Program-made: the position numbers and the translations under genes
Notes under the pieces: model-generated
Databases searched by the model: none
What the model saw: the letters and a program-made list of their open reading frames with translations, nothing else
Told to the model about the DNA's origin: nothing
Source: Blumeriella jaapii
Lineage: Eukaryota; Ascomycota; Leotiomycetes; Helotiales; Drepanopezizaceae
Direction: 5' to 3'
Length of the DNA stretch: 49,310 bases
NCBI GenBank assembly: GCA_009599575.1
Contig: VWND01000054.1
Coordinates: 1-49,310 of the forward strand
Shown: piece after piece, positions 21,740-34,722 of the stretch
Layout of the letters: each line of letters starts with the position of its first letter
Numbering within the stretch: the stretch's first letter is position 1

Positions 21740-24120
21740 AAAAATAAATTAGCTTAGCGGCGGTTCTAGGATTTTCTAGGTATTTTTTTTTTTTTTTTTT
21801 TTGCTTTTACAACGCGCATTCGTTATTGCTCCGTTGTTATAATTTATCGTATTTTTTAAATATTTTTTTACAATCTTTTTTGCGTTTGTAAAATGGTTTT
21901 TTGGCTTTTAAAAATCTTCGCTTAATAAATAATCTTTTTATCGTATTAAATAATATCGGCTTTTTTTTGTATTTTTATAAGCTTGTATTAATTTGATCTT
22001 ATATTTTTCGGATTTTTAAAATTTTATTATATTATTTTTCGGTTCGGTGTCGTTCCGACCCTGCTAAGATTTTAATAAAAAAACGTAAAAAGTATCGTAA
22101 ATACGATATTAAAAAAAAAGCTCGAATTGATAAGCTTGGCCGTGCTTATATATAATTCGCTTGATTTTGAAAAATCCTAGATATTTATTTAAAAACTTTC
22201 GAAAAAATCGCAGCTATCGAAAGTTTTTGATCGATAATAATATTTTATCGTTTATTTAAAATCTAGTTTTTTTATATTTAACGTCGTAAAACTTTTTATG
22301 GTTCGCGTTAGTTTTTTTTAATTTTTTATTAAATACTTTTTTTTTTTTTTTGCAATATTTTAATTCGCTTTTCCGCTGACGGTACCTTTTTTTTTACGAC
22401 GTCGTTTTCGACGTTGCTGCCAAGTTCTGGGTAAAAGCCGTATAATATGCGAAAAAAAATAAAATCCGTAAAAGCGTATATCGAATTATTATACGTAAAC
22501 TCGGCTAAAATAAGCTTCGTAGCTTAATCGTTTTATCGATAATCGCAATACGTGCGAAAGTAAAATTCTAAAACTTAATTTTAACGTTTCGTTTAGCTAT
22601 TTATTTAAAAATAAAAAGCGATGTTTAATCGACGTTGTATTTATAAATAAAATATTATTAAAAACCAGAATTTATTAATAAAAACTGACCTTTTATTTAT
22701 AATAATTTCTTTAAAACAACCAAAATTTTTATAAACGTATTATATAAATATTTTAATTAAATTTAAAGCTGAAATCGTTTTTTGTATCGATATATATTTC
22801 GACAGTTTCGTATATCGGTTTATTATAACGAGTATCGAATCGTAAATACGATTTCGTTTTTTACTAAAAAATAAATCCGTAATAAAATTTATAATTTTTT
22901 TTTTTAAAATTTCGTAAAAATCGAAAAAAAGGCTAATTCGCTATAAAATCGGTGTTTTCTAAGCTTGCTTTTCTAGCATTTTTTATACGTATTAACGTAA
23001 CGCTTTACGTCGCTTTATAAATCAGGCCAGAAATATTTTTTTTCGACCAGTTTTAGCGTTCGCCGAAAGCTTTAATAGCCGGCGGTCGAATCGTCGTAAT
23101 TAATTTTTAATATTTCGTTTTTAATAACGCTTTTATTCGAAATATACGTACGTTTTTTATAACGTAATAATTTATTTTGGTTTATACGCTAATATTTTTC
23201 GGATCCGGCTCGATTGTTTTGCGAAACCGATTCGTACGTTTTTTATAATATAAAAAAATCAAATTTTTATAATTTAAAAATAGTTTTATAAATCGGTTTT
23301 GCTAGCTTGTTATTAGCCGTTTCGGATTATAGCAACACAGCGGCTACGTTTCGTAATATATATTATTTGCAATTAATAATATCAGCAAAAAATAATCCGG
23401 CGAAAAAGCTTTTTATTTAGCTTTTTTCCGCTTGTTTTTTATTTTCTGATTTTGTTAATAAAAGCTTCGAATATTTATCGGCGCGAAATAATTTATACTT
23501 CGATTTTAAGCGTATTTTTATTGCGGAAAATATTTTAAAAATTTTTAAATAAGCTAGTTTTAGCTTACGATGCAACGTAAATAGCTGTTCGTTATTTTTT
23601 TTTAAATTTTTTTTTAAATTTGGCCGGCGAAAAAAACTATTCGCCGGATTAAAAACTTTTGTTTTATATTCGATTGCAAAATCGTATTTAGCTAATTCGT
23701 CGGCCTATTTCGCTTGGCGTCCGTTTCGTTTTTTCGTAAAAAAGTATTTCAGATTGTAATAATTTGTACGTATAATAATAACGTCGGAAGCGCTACGTAA
23801 ATATTAATTTTATTGTTTAAAAGCGTAAATTATAACTATTAGCTCAGCGTCGTAAACTTCGTATTTTTGTTTTATAAAAAAAAGCTTTTTCGAATAATAT
23901 ACGATAAAATACTAACGTGTCTCCGTATTTTCTCCGAATAATTAAAATAATATTCCGTTTATAGCGAATTTCGAAGCGTTTGTTTCGATTTGAATTTTTA
24001 ATCGAAAATCGAAATAGCGTAGAATCGGTGCTTGGCAAAACTTTTTTTTTAAAAATAAAAAAGCGACTTTCGCTTCGAATAAAAAACGAAAAAGGCCCGA
24101 CATTTTTTTTCGTTACATTT
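21740..24120 (-). pseudogene. Gypsy-3a pol 3' half: RNase H, integrase, chromodomain
   Basis: RNase H (about 24,110-23,640) includes the open 64-codon piece 24038-23844 with STLFRFSIKN and RILFEKAFFYKTK. Integrase zinc region near 23,100 (the DDPTAGY block), catalytic core about 22,880-22,480, a segment with LAEFTYNNSIYAFTDF and LYGFYPELGSNVEND near 22,500-22,400, a GPY/F-type KLD..LGFFKI stretch near 22,130, and a chromodomain (SRYYLIRQKDYLLSEDF, matching YLVKWKDYPxSENxWEP) at about 21,960-21,840. Stops are frequent. It begins at the CATTT site where Gypsy-3b entered. Confidence 0.83.
24116..24120 (+). repeat. Left TSD of Gypsy-3b (CATTT)
   Basis: A perfect match to 37459-37463. Gypsy-3b itself shows the unbroken site near 28,048. 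Confidence 0.92.
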
Positions 24121-24533
24121 TGTAAGGATTGAAAGGCAGGGAAACACTAGTTCAAATAATAGAACTTAGATAAGATTGGATTAATAGTCAAACTGATTTT
24201 TATTTTCTATATTTTTAGTAGAAGGCGTATATAAATACAAAAAAAAAAGTAAAGCTTTCGAAAAAAGTATTTCCTAGGAAACTAAGCGAATCTTATTTAA
24301 TATGCTTTTCCAGCTTTTATTCCGACCTTTTTTTATTTTTTTTAATATAATTTTAATAATTGATTTTTTAGCAATTATTTTTATAAAATGTTTTATTTAA
24401 ATATTATTTTCAGCTTTTATAATATTATCCGGTCTTTACGGCTTATTCGTAGCGAATATTATTCGAGGATTAATAAAAGGCAAAAGGTTTTGGCGGATTA
24501 TCTGACTTATATACGTAATATTAATTTCTGATA
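24121..24533 (-). repeat. Gypsy-3b 3' LTR, 413 bp
   Basis: Starts TGTAAGGATTGAAAGG on the plus strand; the terminal CCTGACA has become TCTGATA. The next 484 bases (24534-25017) hold the T-rich remnant of the polypurine tract and a T33 tract. Confidence 0.92.
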
Positions 24534-24788
24534 TTACTTTTTTTTTTAAGCTTTTGGTTTTTAAAAGCGATTGATTTTTTTATGCGTATGCTTTCGTATA
24601 TGGCGTGCGTTACGCTTTCGAAATAACGTGCGGTTTCGTTCGCTTTTAATCGTGAATTGTAATTGTTTTTTTCGTTTTCGGTCGTAAATTATAACTGTTT
24701 TGCTATTTTGTTTTTTTTATTTTCGGTAGCGCTTGCATTTTCGTTAAAAAGGCTTTTTTTTTTTAAAATGGCCGTTATTTTTCTGCTC

Positions 24789-24791
<3 letters not shown>

Positions 24792-24824
<33 letters not shown>
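24792..24824 (-). repeat. 33-bp T tract
   Basis: Unbroken T33, the same length as in Gypsy-3a (20910-20942). Confidence 0.85.
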
Positions 24825-24826
<2 letters not shown>

Positions 24827-25017
24827 TAGCTTTCTTTTATTTTAATCAATTGTTTTTCGCCGCGTTCGCCGCGAATTTTTAAAATGCTTTTAATTTTTAT
24901 TTGCTTTCGATACGCTCGCCTGATTTTACGCGAAAGTATTACAGCGGCTTTTTTGCTTTTTTGCGTTTTCGAACTTTTTAATATAAAATGCAACCGCTGC
25001 AAAATTTCGTATATTTA

Positions 25018-25587
25018 ATGCTTTTTTATAAATTTTTTAAACTTTTATTCGAATTCGCTTTTAATTAGCTATAAATTCTTATCGCACGCGCTATCGAAGC
25101 GCAAATTTTTTTCGCGGGCCTTAACGATTTTATAAATCGTTTCGATGCTGCTACCGCCGCTGCCGTTTTTTTTTTTTTTATTGCCGAAGCTAAAGCTTTT
25201 ATTAAAACTTTTATCGATTTTATTATTTACAACGCTTATATAAATCGTTTAAAAAAAAATAACGCTTCGACTTTTATAATAATCGAAAATCGTGCGAATC
25301 GCGCCGCGGCTCGAACTGCCGCTGCCGTTATTACTGCTACGCCCGTTTTTGCCGGTTTAGCGGCTGCTGCTATTTTAAAAGCTTTGGCTGCGCCGGCCCT
25401 TTTATTTAACGACGCTAATATAAAACGTATTTTCCGACGTTTCGAAAACGTCGTTCGGATTTATTTTAATTAATTAAATTAAATTCTGGATTTTTACGAA
25501 AATATCGTAATTACAATTTAAAATTCGATTACGGCTATTATAAAAGTTTTAATTAAAATAAATCGAATATTTTGCGAATTCGTTTAA
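25018..25587 (+). pseudogene. Antisense frame of Gypsy-3b, 190 codons, unknown protein
   Basis: ATG 25018 to TAA 25585-25587 in one frame. It matches 21138-21659 along its length, including RANRAAAR and ILDFYENIV, but has 16 extra codons in the Ala-rich part (AVITATPVFAGLAAAA, about 25,324-25,372). More RIP stops are present at the C-terminal end (LN-stop-ILD and others). The frame-preserving 48-bp difference and the shared start and stop positions support past coding function. Confidence 0.58.
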
Positions 25588-25669
25588 TATTAATTTTTTT
25601 TAGCCTGCCGCTGCTTTTAAATTTAAAAAAAATAGCGATAACGATAAAAAAAAAAATAATAATAAAAAT

Positions 25670-28600
25670 AAATTAGTTTAGCGGCGGTTTTTAAGGTTTT
25701 TTAAATGTTTTTTTTTTTTTTTTTTTTGCTTTTACGGCGCGTATTCGTTATTGCTTCGTTGCTATTATTTATCGTATTTTTTAAGTATTTTTTTATAATT
25801 TTTTTTTACGTTCGTAAAATAGTTTTTTTTAGCTTTTACGAGTTTTCGCTTAGTAAATAACTTTTTTATCGTATTAAATAATATCGGCTTTTTTTTATAT
25901 TTTTGTAAGCTTATATTAATTTGATTTCGTATTTTTCGGATTTTTAAAATTTTATTATATTATTTTTCGGCTCGGTATTATTCCGATTTTATTAAAATTT
26001 TAATAAAAAAACGTAGAAAGTATCGTAAATACGATATTAAAAAAAAAGCTCGAATTAATAAGCTTGGCCGTATTCGTATATAACTCGTTTGATTTTAAAA
26101 AGCTTTAAATATTTATTTAAAAGCTTTCGAAAAAGTCGCAGCTATCGAAAGTTTTTGGTCGATAATAATATTTTATCGCTTATTTAAAATTTAGTTTTTT
26201 TATATTTAGCGTCGTAAAATCTTTTATAATTCGCGTTAGCTTTTTTTAGCTTTTTATTAAATACTTTTTTTTTTTTTTGCAATATTTTAATTCGTTTTTC
26301 CGCTAACGATACTTTTTTTTTTACGACGTCGCTTTCGACGTTGCTGCTAAATTCTGGATAAAAGCCGTATAATATGCGAAAAAAAGTAAAATTCGTAAAG
26401 GCGTATATCGAATTATTATACGTAAATTCGGCTAAAGCAAATTTCGTAGCCTAATCGTTTTATCGATAATCGCAATACGTGCGAAAATAAAATTTTAAAA
26501 TTTAATTTTAACGTTTCGTTTGGCTATCGGTTTAAAAATAAAAAGCGATGCTTAATCGACGTTGTATTTGTAAATAAAATATTATTAAAAACCAGAATTT
26601 ACTAATAAAAACTAATCTTTTATTTATAATAATTTTTTTAAAATAGTCAAAATTTTTATAAACGTGTTATATAAATATTTTAGCCAAATCTGGAGCTGAA
26701 ATCGTTTTTTATATCGGTATATATTTCGATAGCTTTATATATCGGTTTATTATAATAAATATCGAATCGTAAATACGATTTCGTTTTTTATTAAAAAATA
26801 AATCCGTAATAAAGTTTATAATTATTTTTTTTTAAAATTTCGTAAAAATCGAAAAAAAAGCTAATTCGCCATAAAGTCGGTGCTTTTTAAATTTGCTTTT
26901 TTAGCATTTTTTATACGTATTAACGTAACGCTTTACGTCGTTTCGTAAACCAGGCCAGAAATACTTTTTTTCGACCAGTTTTAACGTTCGCCGAAAGCTT
27001 TAATAGCCGGCGGTCGGATCGTCGTAATTAATTTTTAATATTTCGCTTTTAATAACGCTTTTATTCGAAATATACGTACGTTTTTTATAACGTAGTAATT
27101 TATTTTGGCTTATACGCTAATATTTTTCGAATCCGGCTCGATTATTTTGCGAAGCCGATTCGTACGTTTTTTATAATATAAAAAAATCAGATTTTTACAA
27201 TTTAAAAATAGTTTTATAAATCGATTTTGCTAGCTCGTTATTAGCCGTTTCGGATTATAATAATATAACGGCTACGTTTTATAATATATATTGTTTGCAA
27301 TTAATAATATTAGCAAAAAACAATCCGGCGAAAAAACCTTTTATTTAGCTTTTTTCCGTTTGCTTTTTATTTTTTGATTTCGTTAACAAAAGCTTCGAAT
27401 ATTTATCGGCGCGAAATAATTTATGCTCCGATTTTAAGCGTGTTTTTACTGCGGAAAACATTTTAAAATTTTTTAAATAAGCTAGTTTTAGCTTACGATG
27501 CAGCGTAAGCAGCTGCTCGTTATTTTTTTTTAAATTTTTTTTTAAATCTGGCCGGCGAAAAAAATTATTCGCCGGATTAAAAACTTTTGTTTTATATTCG
27601 ATTGCAAAATCGTATTTAATTAATTCGTCGGCCCATTTCGCTTAGCGTTTGTTTAAACGTTTTTTCGTAAAAAAATATTTCAAATTATAATAATTTGTAT
27701 ATATAATAATAACGTCGGAAGCGCTACGTAAATATTAGTTTTATTATTTAAAAGCGTAAATTATAATTATTAATTTAGCGTCGTAAATTTCGTATTTTTG
27801 TTTTATAAAAAAAAGCTTTTTCGAATAATATACGATAGAATATTAACGTGCCCTTGTATTTTTTCCGAATAATTAAAATAATATTCCGCTTATAACGAAT
27901 TTCGAAGCGTCTGTTTCGATTTGGATTTTCAATCGAAAATCGAAATAACGTAAAATCGGTGCTTAGCAAAACTTTTTTTTTAAAAGTAAAAAAACGAGCT
28001 TCGCTTCGAATAAAAAACGAAAAAGGCCCGATATTTTTTCTCGTTGCATTTTTTTTAAAAGATTTGTAATAAATCGGCAAAGCTTAGCGTAGTTTTTAAT
28101 AAAACGTTTATAAAAATTAATAAAACCCAAAAATATTTAAATATTTCGCTACGTAATAAAAAAAGGCTATTTCCGAATATTATTCATTTTCTTTGGGTTT
28201 ATTTTAATTTTCGTAGAAATAACGACGAAACTTAGAAACTTAATCGTATTCGTATCGAAAGCATATTTTTTCAGATTTTCGTAAAATTTATTAATACGAA
28301 ATCTTTCGAAAACTTTTTTTACCGCGTTTGTATAATTATCGGGATTTTCGAAAAATATTAAAATATCGTCGAAATAAATTATATACGTAATATTTATTAA
28401 ACCGATTAAAGCTTAATTAATATATGTTTGGAAAATTGCTGGTACGTTCGAAAAACCGAAAGATAATACGCAGTATTCGAAATATTCGTAACGAATACGA
28501 AACGCAATCTTTTATTTATTTATTTTTTTTTTCGAAAGCGGTGGTACGCCCAAATAAGATTTAGCTTAATAAATATTTTAGCTTTTTTTAAACGATTTAA

Positions 28601-28731
28601 AATTTCGCTGATAAAAGATAAAAAAGTTCGATTTTTAACCGTAACTGCGTTTAAATTTTTATAATCGACGCATAATCGTAAACTTCCGTTTTTTTTCGGT
28701 ATAAATATTATTGGTGCGCCGGCAGAACTAG
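25670..28731 (-). pseudogene. Gypsy-3b pol: RT, RNase H, integrase, chromodomain
   Basis: RT (28,726-28,060) starts at the Gypsy-2 junction with [16 protein letters not shown] then [10 protein letters not shown], and keeps an intact catalytic box Y-F-D-D at 28376-28365. RNase H follows (28,060-27,600), with an open 101-codon piece at 28080-27775. The integrase zinc region with DDPTAG lies near 27,025-27,008 and VEKKYFWPGLR just after, the core at about 26,880-26,450, GPY/F-type region near 26,080 and chromodomain near 25,850-25,730. The domain order is that of chromoviruses. The chromodomain is inferred from the Gypsy-3a reading. Confidence 0.85.
28727..28731 (+). repeat. Left TSD of Gypsy-2 (ACTAG)
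   Basis: Partner at 34723-34727 reads GCTAG, one mismatch. Gypsy-3a carries the unbroken site near 38,140. Confidence 0.85.
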
Positions 28732-28905
28732 TGTCAGGGGTGCGAACGAGCAGAAGGTTCGTAAATGAATTGCATTGACTACGGGGTTCTAAGTTTAGAA
28801 ATGTCGTAAAGTCTAAGATACAGTGTATACGGGCTCCGATATCACGTGATAACAACGTGACCTTCGGACCACGTGACCAACGGACTGACGTTTTATCCTT
28901 TTATA
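28732..28905 (-). repeat. Gypsy-2 3' LTR, 174 bp
   Basis: Well kept except its right edge, which reads TTTTATCCTTTTATA instead of CTCATCCCCTCACA. This is the same edge that is over-mutated in the Gypsy-1 3' LTR. Confidence 0.93.
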
Positions 28906-31900
28906 TATAGTTTTTTTTTCCATTTTTTTATTTAATTTTTTCGTCGTCGGAATCTACTTTTATAAATCGAGCTTCGTTCGCAAAGCGTATTTGTAAACGA
29001 ATGCGAGGTTCGGGCTGGAATAGTAAAAAAAAAAAAAGCAGGCTTTCCTAGTTTCGGAAGCAAAACAACTAGTGTTTTTGCAATAAGAAAGAAATTAGTA
29101 ATAATCGTTTTGTGTTTAATAACAGTTGTAAAAGCTTTTTTTAATAATAAAAGTTTATTTTCGTTATTTATCGATTTAATATATTTTTTATTAGCAATTC
29201 TGACTTTAACCAATTTTGATTTGGTCGGATAAAGCTTTTAAAAAAAACGGGTAGCGAATTTTATTATAAAACTATATGCGTTAACAACGTTTTTTAATGG
29301 TTTTTAAAACTAATTTTCGGCGTTATAGCCACGCTATTGTATTAAATAAAAAAAATTAAGATTTCGTTTAAAATTAAAAATAGCGTTTATAGCTTATAGC
29401 AAACTTTCTGCGTCGATAAAAACAAATAGAAAAAAAAGGTTTTTCTGCTTTGGAAAAAGGTCGTTGTAGGCAGGTTTAAGCAAATTAGTATAAAAAACAA
29501 AATATAATAGTTTTTGCTCGAAAAATAATTTCAATCTGTAATTATAAAAGCCTAGAACTTCGGCGATTTTGTAAAAATCGTAGAATTTGTTATTTAGTTT
29601 CTTAATTAATTTAATAAAAGTTATATTGCGTCTATTAAAAAACACGGTATTTCCAATTCTGTAAGCAAAAGCTGGTTAGCGTTGTTAATTAAAATAGTGT
29701 TTTTGATCGGCTAACGCTGAAATCAAATTTGTACGTAAAAATAGTTTTAATTTTTTTATTTTATCGGCGAAATCGTTTTTTTTCGTATCTGCTATTCGCA
29801 AAATGCGTAAAATAAAATCTAAAATAAGTTTAAATAGAAGCTTATTCGGGAATAAAAGCCTTTGTTAGCGTAAAAAAAGGAAATTCCGGTAAAAGCATTT
29901 ACAGCGTTATTCGCTGCGAATTCAGCTAAAAGAAGCCAGTTTTCCCAATCTCCTTAGGCGTATTCGACGAATTGTTTTAAATAAAACAGTAGATAAGCGT
30001 TCGCGTTTTCGGTTTGGCCGTTTGTTTCGAAATAAAAGCTAATAGATAGCGTAATATTAGTTTCGAAACGGTGATTAATAACTTTTCAAAATTGTAAAAC
30101 AAATAAAAAACCTCGGTCTGAAATTATAAAATCGAAGAAATTATATAAACGCCAAATATTTCTACAAAACAATTTGGCTAAATCTATCGCTTTTAAAATT
30201 GTATAACAAGCTGTATAATATCGTTTTTTAATAAAGCGACAAATTATTATTATAATTAAATTATTTCGACTTTTATGCTTTTTTACTGAAAAAAAGCTTA
30301 TAAAATCGACCGATATATGGTTTTAACGGCGTAAAAAAATAAACAGGAGTTTAAGAAATTCTTAATAGCGTTGATTAGTGTTTGTATTACGAAAGCAGCC
30401 GTTGCAATTGCGAATAAATCTTTTGTAATCCTCGGAAACTAATGGCTAATAATAATTTTTACTAATAATTTCGTAAAGTTTGTTTTTGCCAGGATGGCCT
30501 GTTTCTATTAAATCATAGGCCATTTATAAAAGCCAAATACAAATAAAAACGTTTAAATTCGATATATCGAAGACGTAAAATCGGTTTCGGAAATACAATT
30601 TGTTATTGCGTATAACGTATTTAAAAAGTTGTAACGTTTTGGATTTCGAAATACTTTTTGGTTTAAGCATTTCTTTTTTAATAGCGATTCATAATTTATT
30701 AATAAAATAATATTTATTTAAAAATCGTAAAAGTTTTTCGTCGTTCGCTTCGGATACTAATTTTAGCAAAGCTGGAAAGGCGTTTAAGACTTTAGTTAGA
30801 TAATGTTTTTTAAAAAAAGCTTGGTTTTGGAACTGAATTTTTTCGTTTAAAAAGTTTTAAGAAAAGTTTTAAAAACGTCGGGTTAAAAAGTTAGGTTTAC
30901 TATTTTGTTTTTCAAATTTAAAAATAATTATAAAATCAAAATCAGTTAAAAACTCGTTTTATCGTATTTAACGTCGGTTAAATTGCTTAATTATTATAAA
31001 ATATTTTAAATTTCGGTAGTTTGTAAATATACGAATTGGGTAGGCAGCTTTTTGTAATTCGGTTCGTTAATCTTCGAAGCAACGTATAATAGCGAAAAGT
31101 TTTTTATTATAAATTTCGTAATTGCATTCGGCTAAATCGAATTTTTTTAATATAAACGCGATTGAATAAAATATTTTTGTATTGTTTTTTTGAAAAAGGA
31201 TTTCTGAAGAAACGTAGTTAAAAGCGTCGGTTTTAACGAAAATCTTTTTATTAAAATTAAAATAAAATAATATAAATGCAATAGTAAAAGCTGATTTAAA
31301 AAATTCGAAGGCCTTAATACAGTTATTATTAAAATTTTATTTAATGTTTTTTTTCGTCAGATTTATTAAAGGAATAACGATGCGAAAAAAACCTTTGATA
31401 AAACGTCGGTAGAAATTTGCAAAACCTAAAAACGCTTATACGAACGTTAAAAAAAAGGTTCCAACTAATAATAGCTTTTAATTTTTTAAGGTTTATTTTA
31501 ATTTTAGTAGTAAAAATAATTATTTTTAGGTAAACGACTTTTTAAATTTCAAATTTGCATTTTTTTATATTTAATTGCAGGCCAGCGTCGGAAAAAGCTT
31601 AAAAAACGAGATTAACGTATTTTTTGTATTTTTAAAAATCGTTTGAATAAACTAGAATATCGTTTATATAAGCTATATAAAAGATATCTAAATAAAGTCG
31701 TAAAATATCGTTTATACGGAATTAAAAAATAGCAAAAGCGTTGCATAAATCGAAAAGTATAATTAACGATTCGAATAAACCGTATTTCGTATTAAACGCA
31801 GTAAGCTATTTATGGCCCTTTTTTATACGAATTTTATTAAAAACGGTAAAAACGTTAAGTTTAATATAAAACTTCGCTTTGCTTAATCGAAAAAGTGTTT

Positions 31901-32990
31901 TTTGAATTAATAGCAAAAGATACCGGTTTTTGATTGTTATAGCGTTGAAAGCTTTATAATCGACGCAAAAACGTAATCCGCCTCCTGGCTTTTTTGCAAA
32001 TAAAACTGAAAAAGCGGCGAAGAAAAAGCTAGCTCGAATCCAGCTTTTTTCGAGGTTTTTTTTTAAAAACTTGCGTAAAACTTAAAATTCGTCAACTGAC
32101 ATATTATATAAAAAACCGTATAAAAGTACTGCGCTAAAACGGAGTTTTATCGTATAATTAACGCTTTTTTTATAAAACGCCAGTTTATCAGCTTTAATAA
32201 AATCGAAAGCGGCTAAATAATAATAATAGTATTAAAAAAGTTTTATGCGAAAGTCGATTGGCGGTTTGGTTTAAAAAGCCAAACGAATATTTTTTAAAAA
32301 GGCTTTAGCGAGATAAAGTTCAGCTAATAAATATTATCGTTTAGTTTGAAAAAGTTTTTGTCGTAACTGGTTTATTTCTGGTAATGCAGAATTGGGATCG
32401 TTTGCAGAATTGGAATCGTTTTTAATTATAGCGCCGAATTTTTATAAACGTTGGTCGATTTCGTATAATAAGGCTGAAAATACTTCGATTCCGGGCTGGA
32501 AAAATAGGGTATTAAAAGCAGCAGCTTTTGTACGGCGAGAAAAAGTTGATTAAACGATTGATTTGTAAAAATAGCGTTTTTAAACTAAATCTGAAACAGC
32601 CAATTAATAAAAGTTTTAGGATAAACAGTTCGAACGGCAGAAATCTGAATTAAAGCAAAAGGTATTCGTAATCTAATTAATATAAAAATTGTATATTTTA
32701 AGCCAAAGTTTGCTTAAAATAAAATCGTATTTTTTTAATATTATAATAAAAGCTGTAATTCGTTCGGTATAACGGGCGATATTGATTTGAAAAGAAATTT
32801 AATAAATAACGTCGCCGTAAATAGAAAAACGTTCGTTAACCACGGTAAGTTTATATAAATTAGTAAATAAAACAAAAGTTAATTCGTAGTATTGCACGAA
32901 AACATAATTAATAAAATTATCGGTAGCTTCGGAATCGTTTAAAAAATAGATTTTAATATATGTATTATTAGTAATTATAATACAAAATAA
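28906..32990 (-). pseudogene. Gypsy-2 pol relic: protease to chromodomain
   Basis: Protease lies in the open 65-codon piece 32996-32799, with NDSEATDNF, the same Gly-to-Glu change as Gypsy-1. RT about 32,230-31,430, with the catalytic box reading Y-I-N-D near 31,660. RNase H about 31,300-30,950, integrase about 30,560-29,880, GPY/F-like and linker piece 29645-29394 (NKFYDFYKIAEVLGFYNY), chromodomain-like stretch about 29,400-29,290, and a Lys/Arg-rich C-terminal tail open at 29213-28932. The protease lesion shared by both copies may predate their separation, or reflect a RIP-prone codon hit twice. Confidence 0.83.
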
Positions 32991-34500
32991 TATCAAATAT
33001 AATTCCGGAACGCTATTTAAAGCAAATAATTTTAATTTATTTTTTAAAAATCTTTAATAATAATAATTATTAAAAACAATTAGTTTTCCGATTTTTTTGC
33101 TTCGGCTTTAGCTTTTTTAACCCAAAAAAAATCGGGGCAATTAGCAGCTCGGTGTTTATCGCTGATATATTATAAGCAGAAGTTATTAGCAAAAAAGTAG
33201 ATTCGGCGAGCTAGCTTTTCGGCGTCACCGATTAAGCGTCTGTTTTTTGTTATATTAGCTGCGGTTTATATAATTGCTTTGGTTTGGATAGCGCTGAAAT
33301 CTATAAAATCGCTTTGAATAATAATCGTAGTAGCAGTTTTAAATATAAAAACGAAAAAAATAATTTTCGTATTACGGCCTTCGGTTTTATAATAATTAAA
33401 ATTTAATTATCGAAAAACGGTATCGGTTTCGCGCATTTAAGCGCAAAAGCTAATAAAATCGGGTTTTAAATCGAAAAGGTTAATATACGACAAACGGATA
33501 ATTATATTAAAATAAAAAGTTTCGCGTAGAATAGCGATAGCGGCTTCGTTATTAAATTTAATATGATTTTTAATTTTCAGTTAAATAAAAAAAAAAATGG
33601 ACAGAAATTAATTGTTTTGCTTAAAAAACAGAATTTTTTTAAATGCATTTGCCTGTTAATTAAAAACACCGAACGATTATTAAAAAATTTAAATTATTTT
33701 TATAATAATTAAATAAAAAAAAATGCCGTTCGTACGTAAATTTTCCTATAAAACGCTTTTAGTTATATCGGAAAAGCGGAAAAAAAAATAACTTATGCGA
33801 TTTTGTTCGGTCGTATATCAGTTTTAATTAAAACGGAGCTTTAAAATTATATTTTAAAAAAAAATAGTAAAATGCTTCGTAATATTGCCGATGCTATCCG
33901 AATCTGTGAATTTATCGAGGTCGGAAAAAGCAAATGTTTTTTTTTTTGCGTTTAAAATGTTCGGTGTATTTTAATTAATAAAAGTTTGTTTTCGAAGGTT
34001 GGCAAATTCGGCTTCGCGGTTTTAAATTTTTTTTTTTTAAAAAGCTTTTTTTTTTTAATATTATACCGTTTAAATATTTAATTTTTAAACGAAATTATTT
34101 AATTTAGCTTTAAATAATATTATTATATCGTTTTGTTTTATCGCGTAAGCGAAAATATCGAGAATTTTTTAAAAGCAGGCTTTCGTATTAGCGATCAGAG
34201 CGGCGACGATTTGGTCGGGGTATTTAAAATGTCCTAAAATAAAGCAATTAAAAGGTTCCGATAATTTAGGATGGTCCGATATAATTCGTTAAAAAAAAAG
34301 CGTAAAGTGTATTTTGTTCCGAAATATAAGCAAAAGCAGAACGGAGTTTTTTGAATATAAATCTTATATTAAAAAGAATTGTCGTTTTGTAGTTTCGTAT
34401 CGTAAAAATTATTTTTGAAAAGTCGTAAAAATTATTATCGCGATAAGATTTGTTAACTTTCCGTATGCGCAAAAGCAAAACAAAATTGGCAGGCTTTTTT
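32991..34500 (-). pseudogene. Gypsy-2 gag relic with CCHC zinc knuckle
   Basis: The N-terminal piece (34478-34266) reads LLRIRKVNKSYRDNNFYDF and shares LRSAFAYI with Gypsy-1. The CCHC knuckle at about 33,178-33,137 reads C-x2-Y-x4-H-x4-C followed by PDFFWVKKAKAEAKKSEN. The second Cys is Tyr, as in Gypsy-1. The leader between gag and the 5' LTR (34501-34548) is short. Confidence 0.72.
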
Positions 34501-34548
34501 AGCTTAAGGGCTGAAATAGAAATGTCAAAGGGGATTTGGTAATCAATA

Positions 34549-34722
34549 TGTCAGAAATGCGAACGAACAAAAGATTCGTAAATAAATTGCATTGACTACG
34601 AGATTTTAAATTTAAAAATGTCGTAAAATTTAAAATATAATATATGCGGGCTCCGATGTCACGTGATAACAACGTGACCTTCGGACCACGTGACCAACGG
34701 ACTGACGTCTCATCCCCTCACA
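34549..34722 (-). repeat. Gypsy-2 5' LTR, 174 bp
   Basis: The best preserved outer edge of this LTR family, together with the Gypsy-1 5' LTR (CATCCCCTCACA). It contains CACGTGA and CACGTG-type motifs at 34,660-34,695. Confidence 0.93.

Larger units (their letters stand above)
28732..34722 (-). mobile_element. Gypsy-2, second copy of the Gypsy-1 family, 5,991 bp
   Basis: 174-bp LTRs at each end, TGTCAGGGG on the left and CCCCTCACA on the right (reverse of Gypsy-1), with a nearly perfect 5-bp duplication. It cuts the RT of Gypsy-3b just before the [10 protein letters not shown] block. This is the deepest level of nesting in the window and therefore the last of that chain to insert. Confidence 0.95.
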
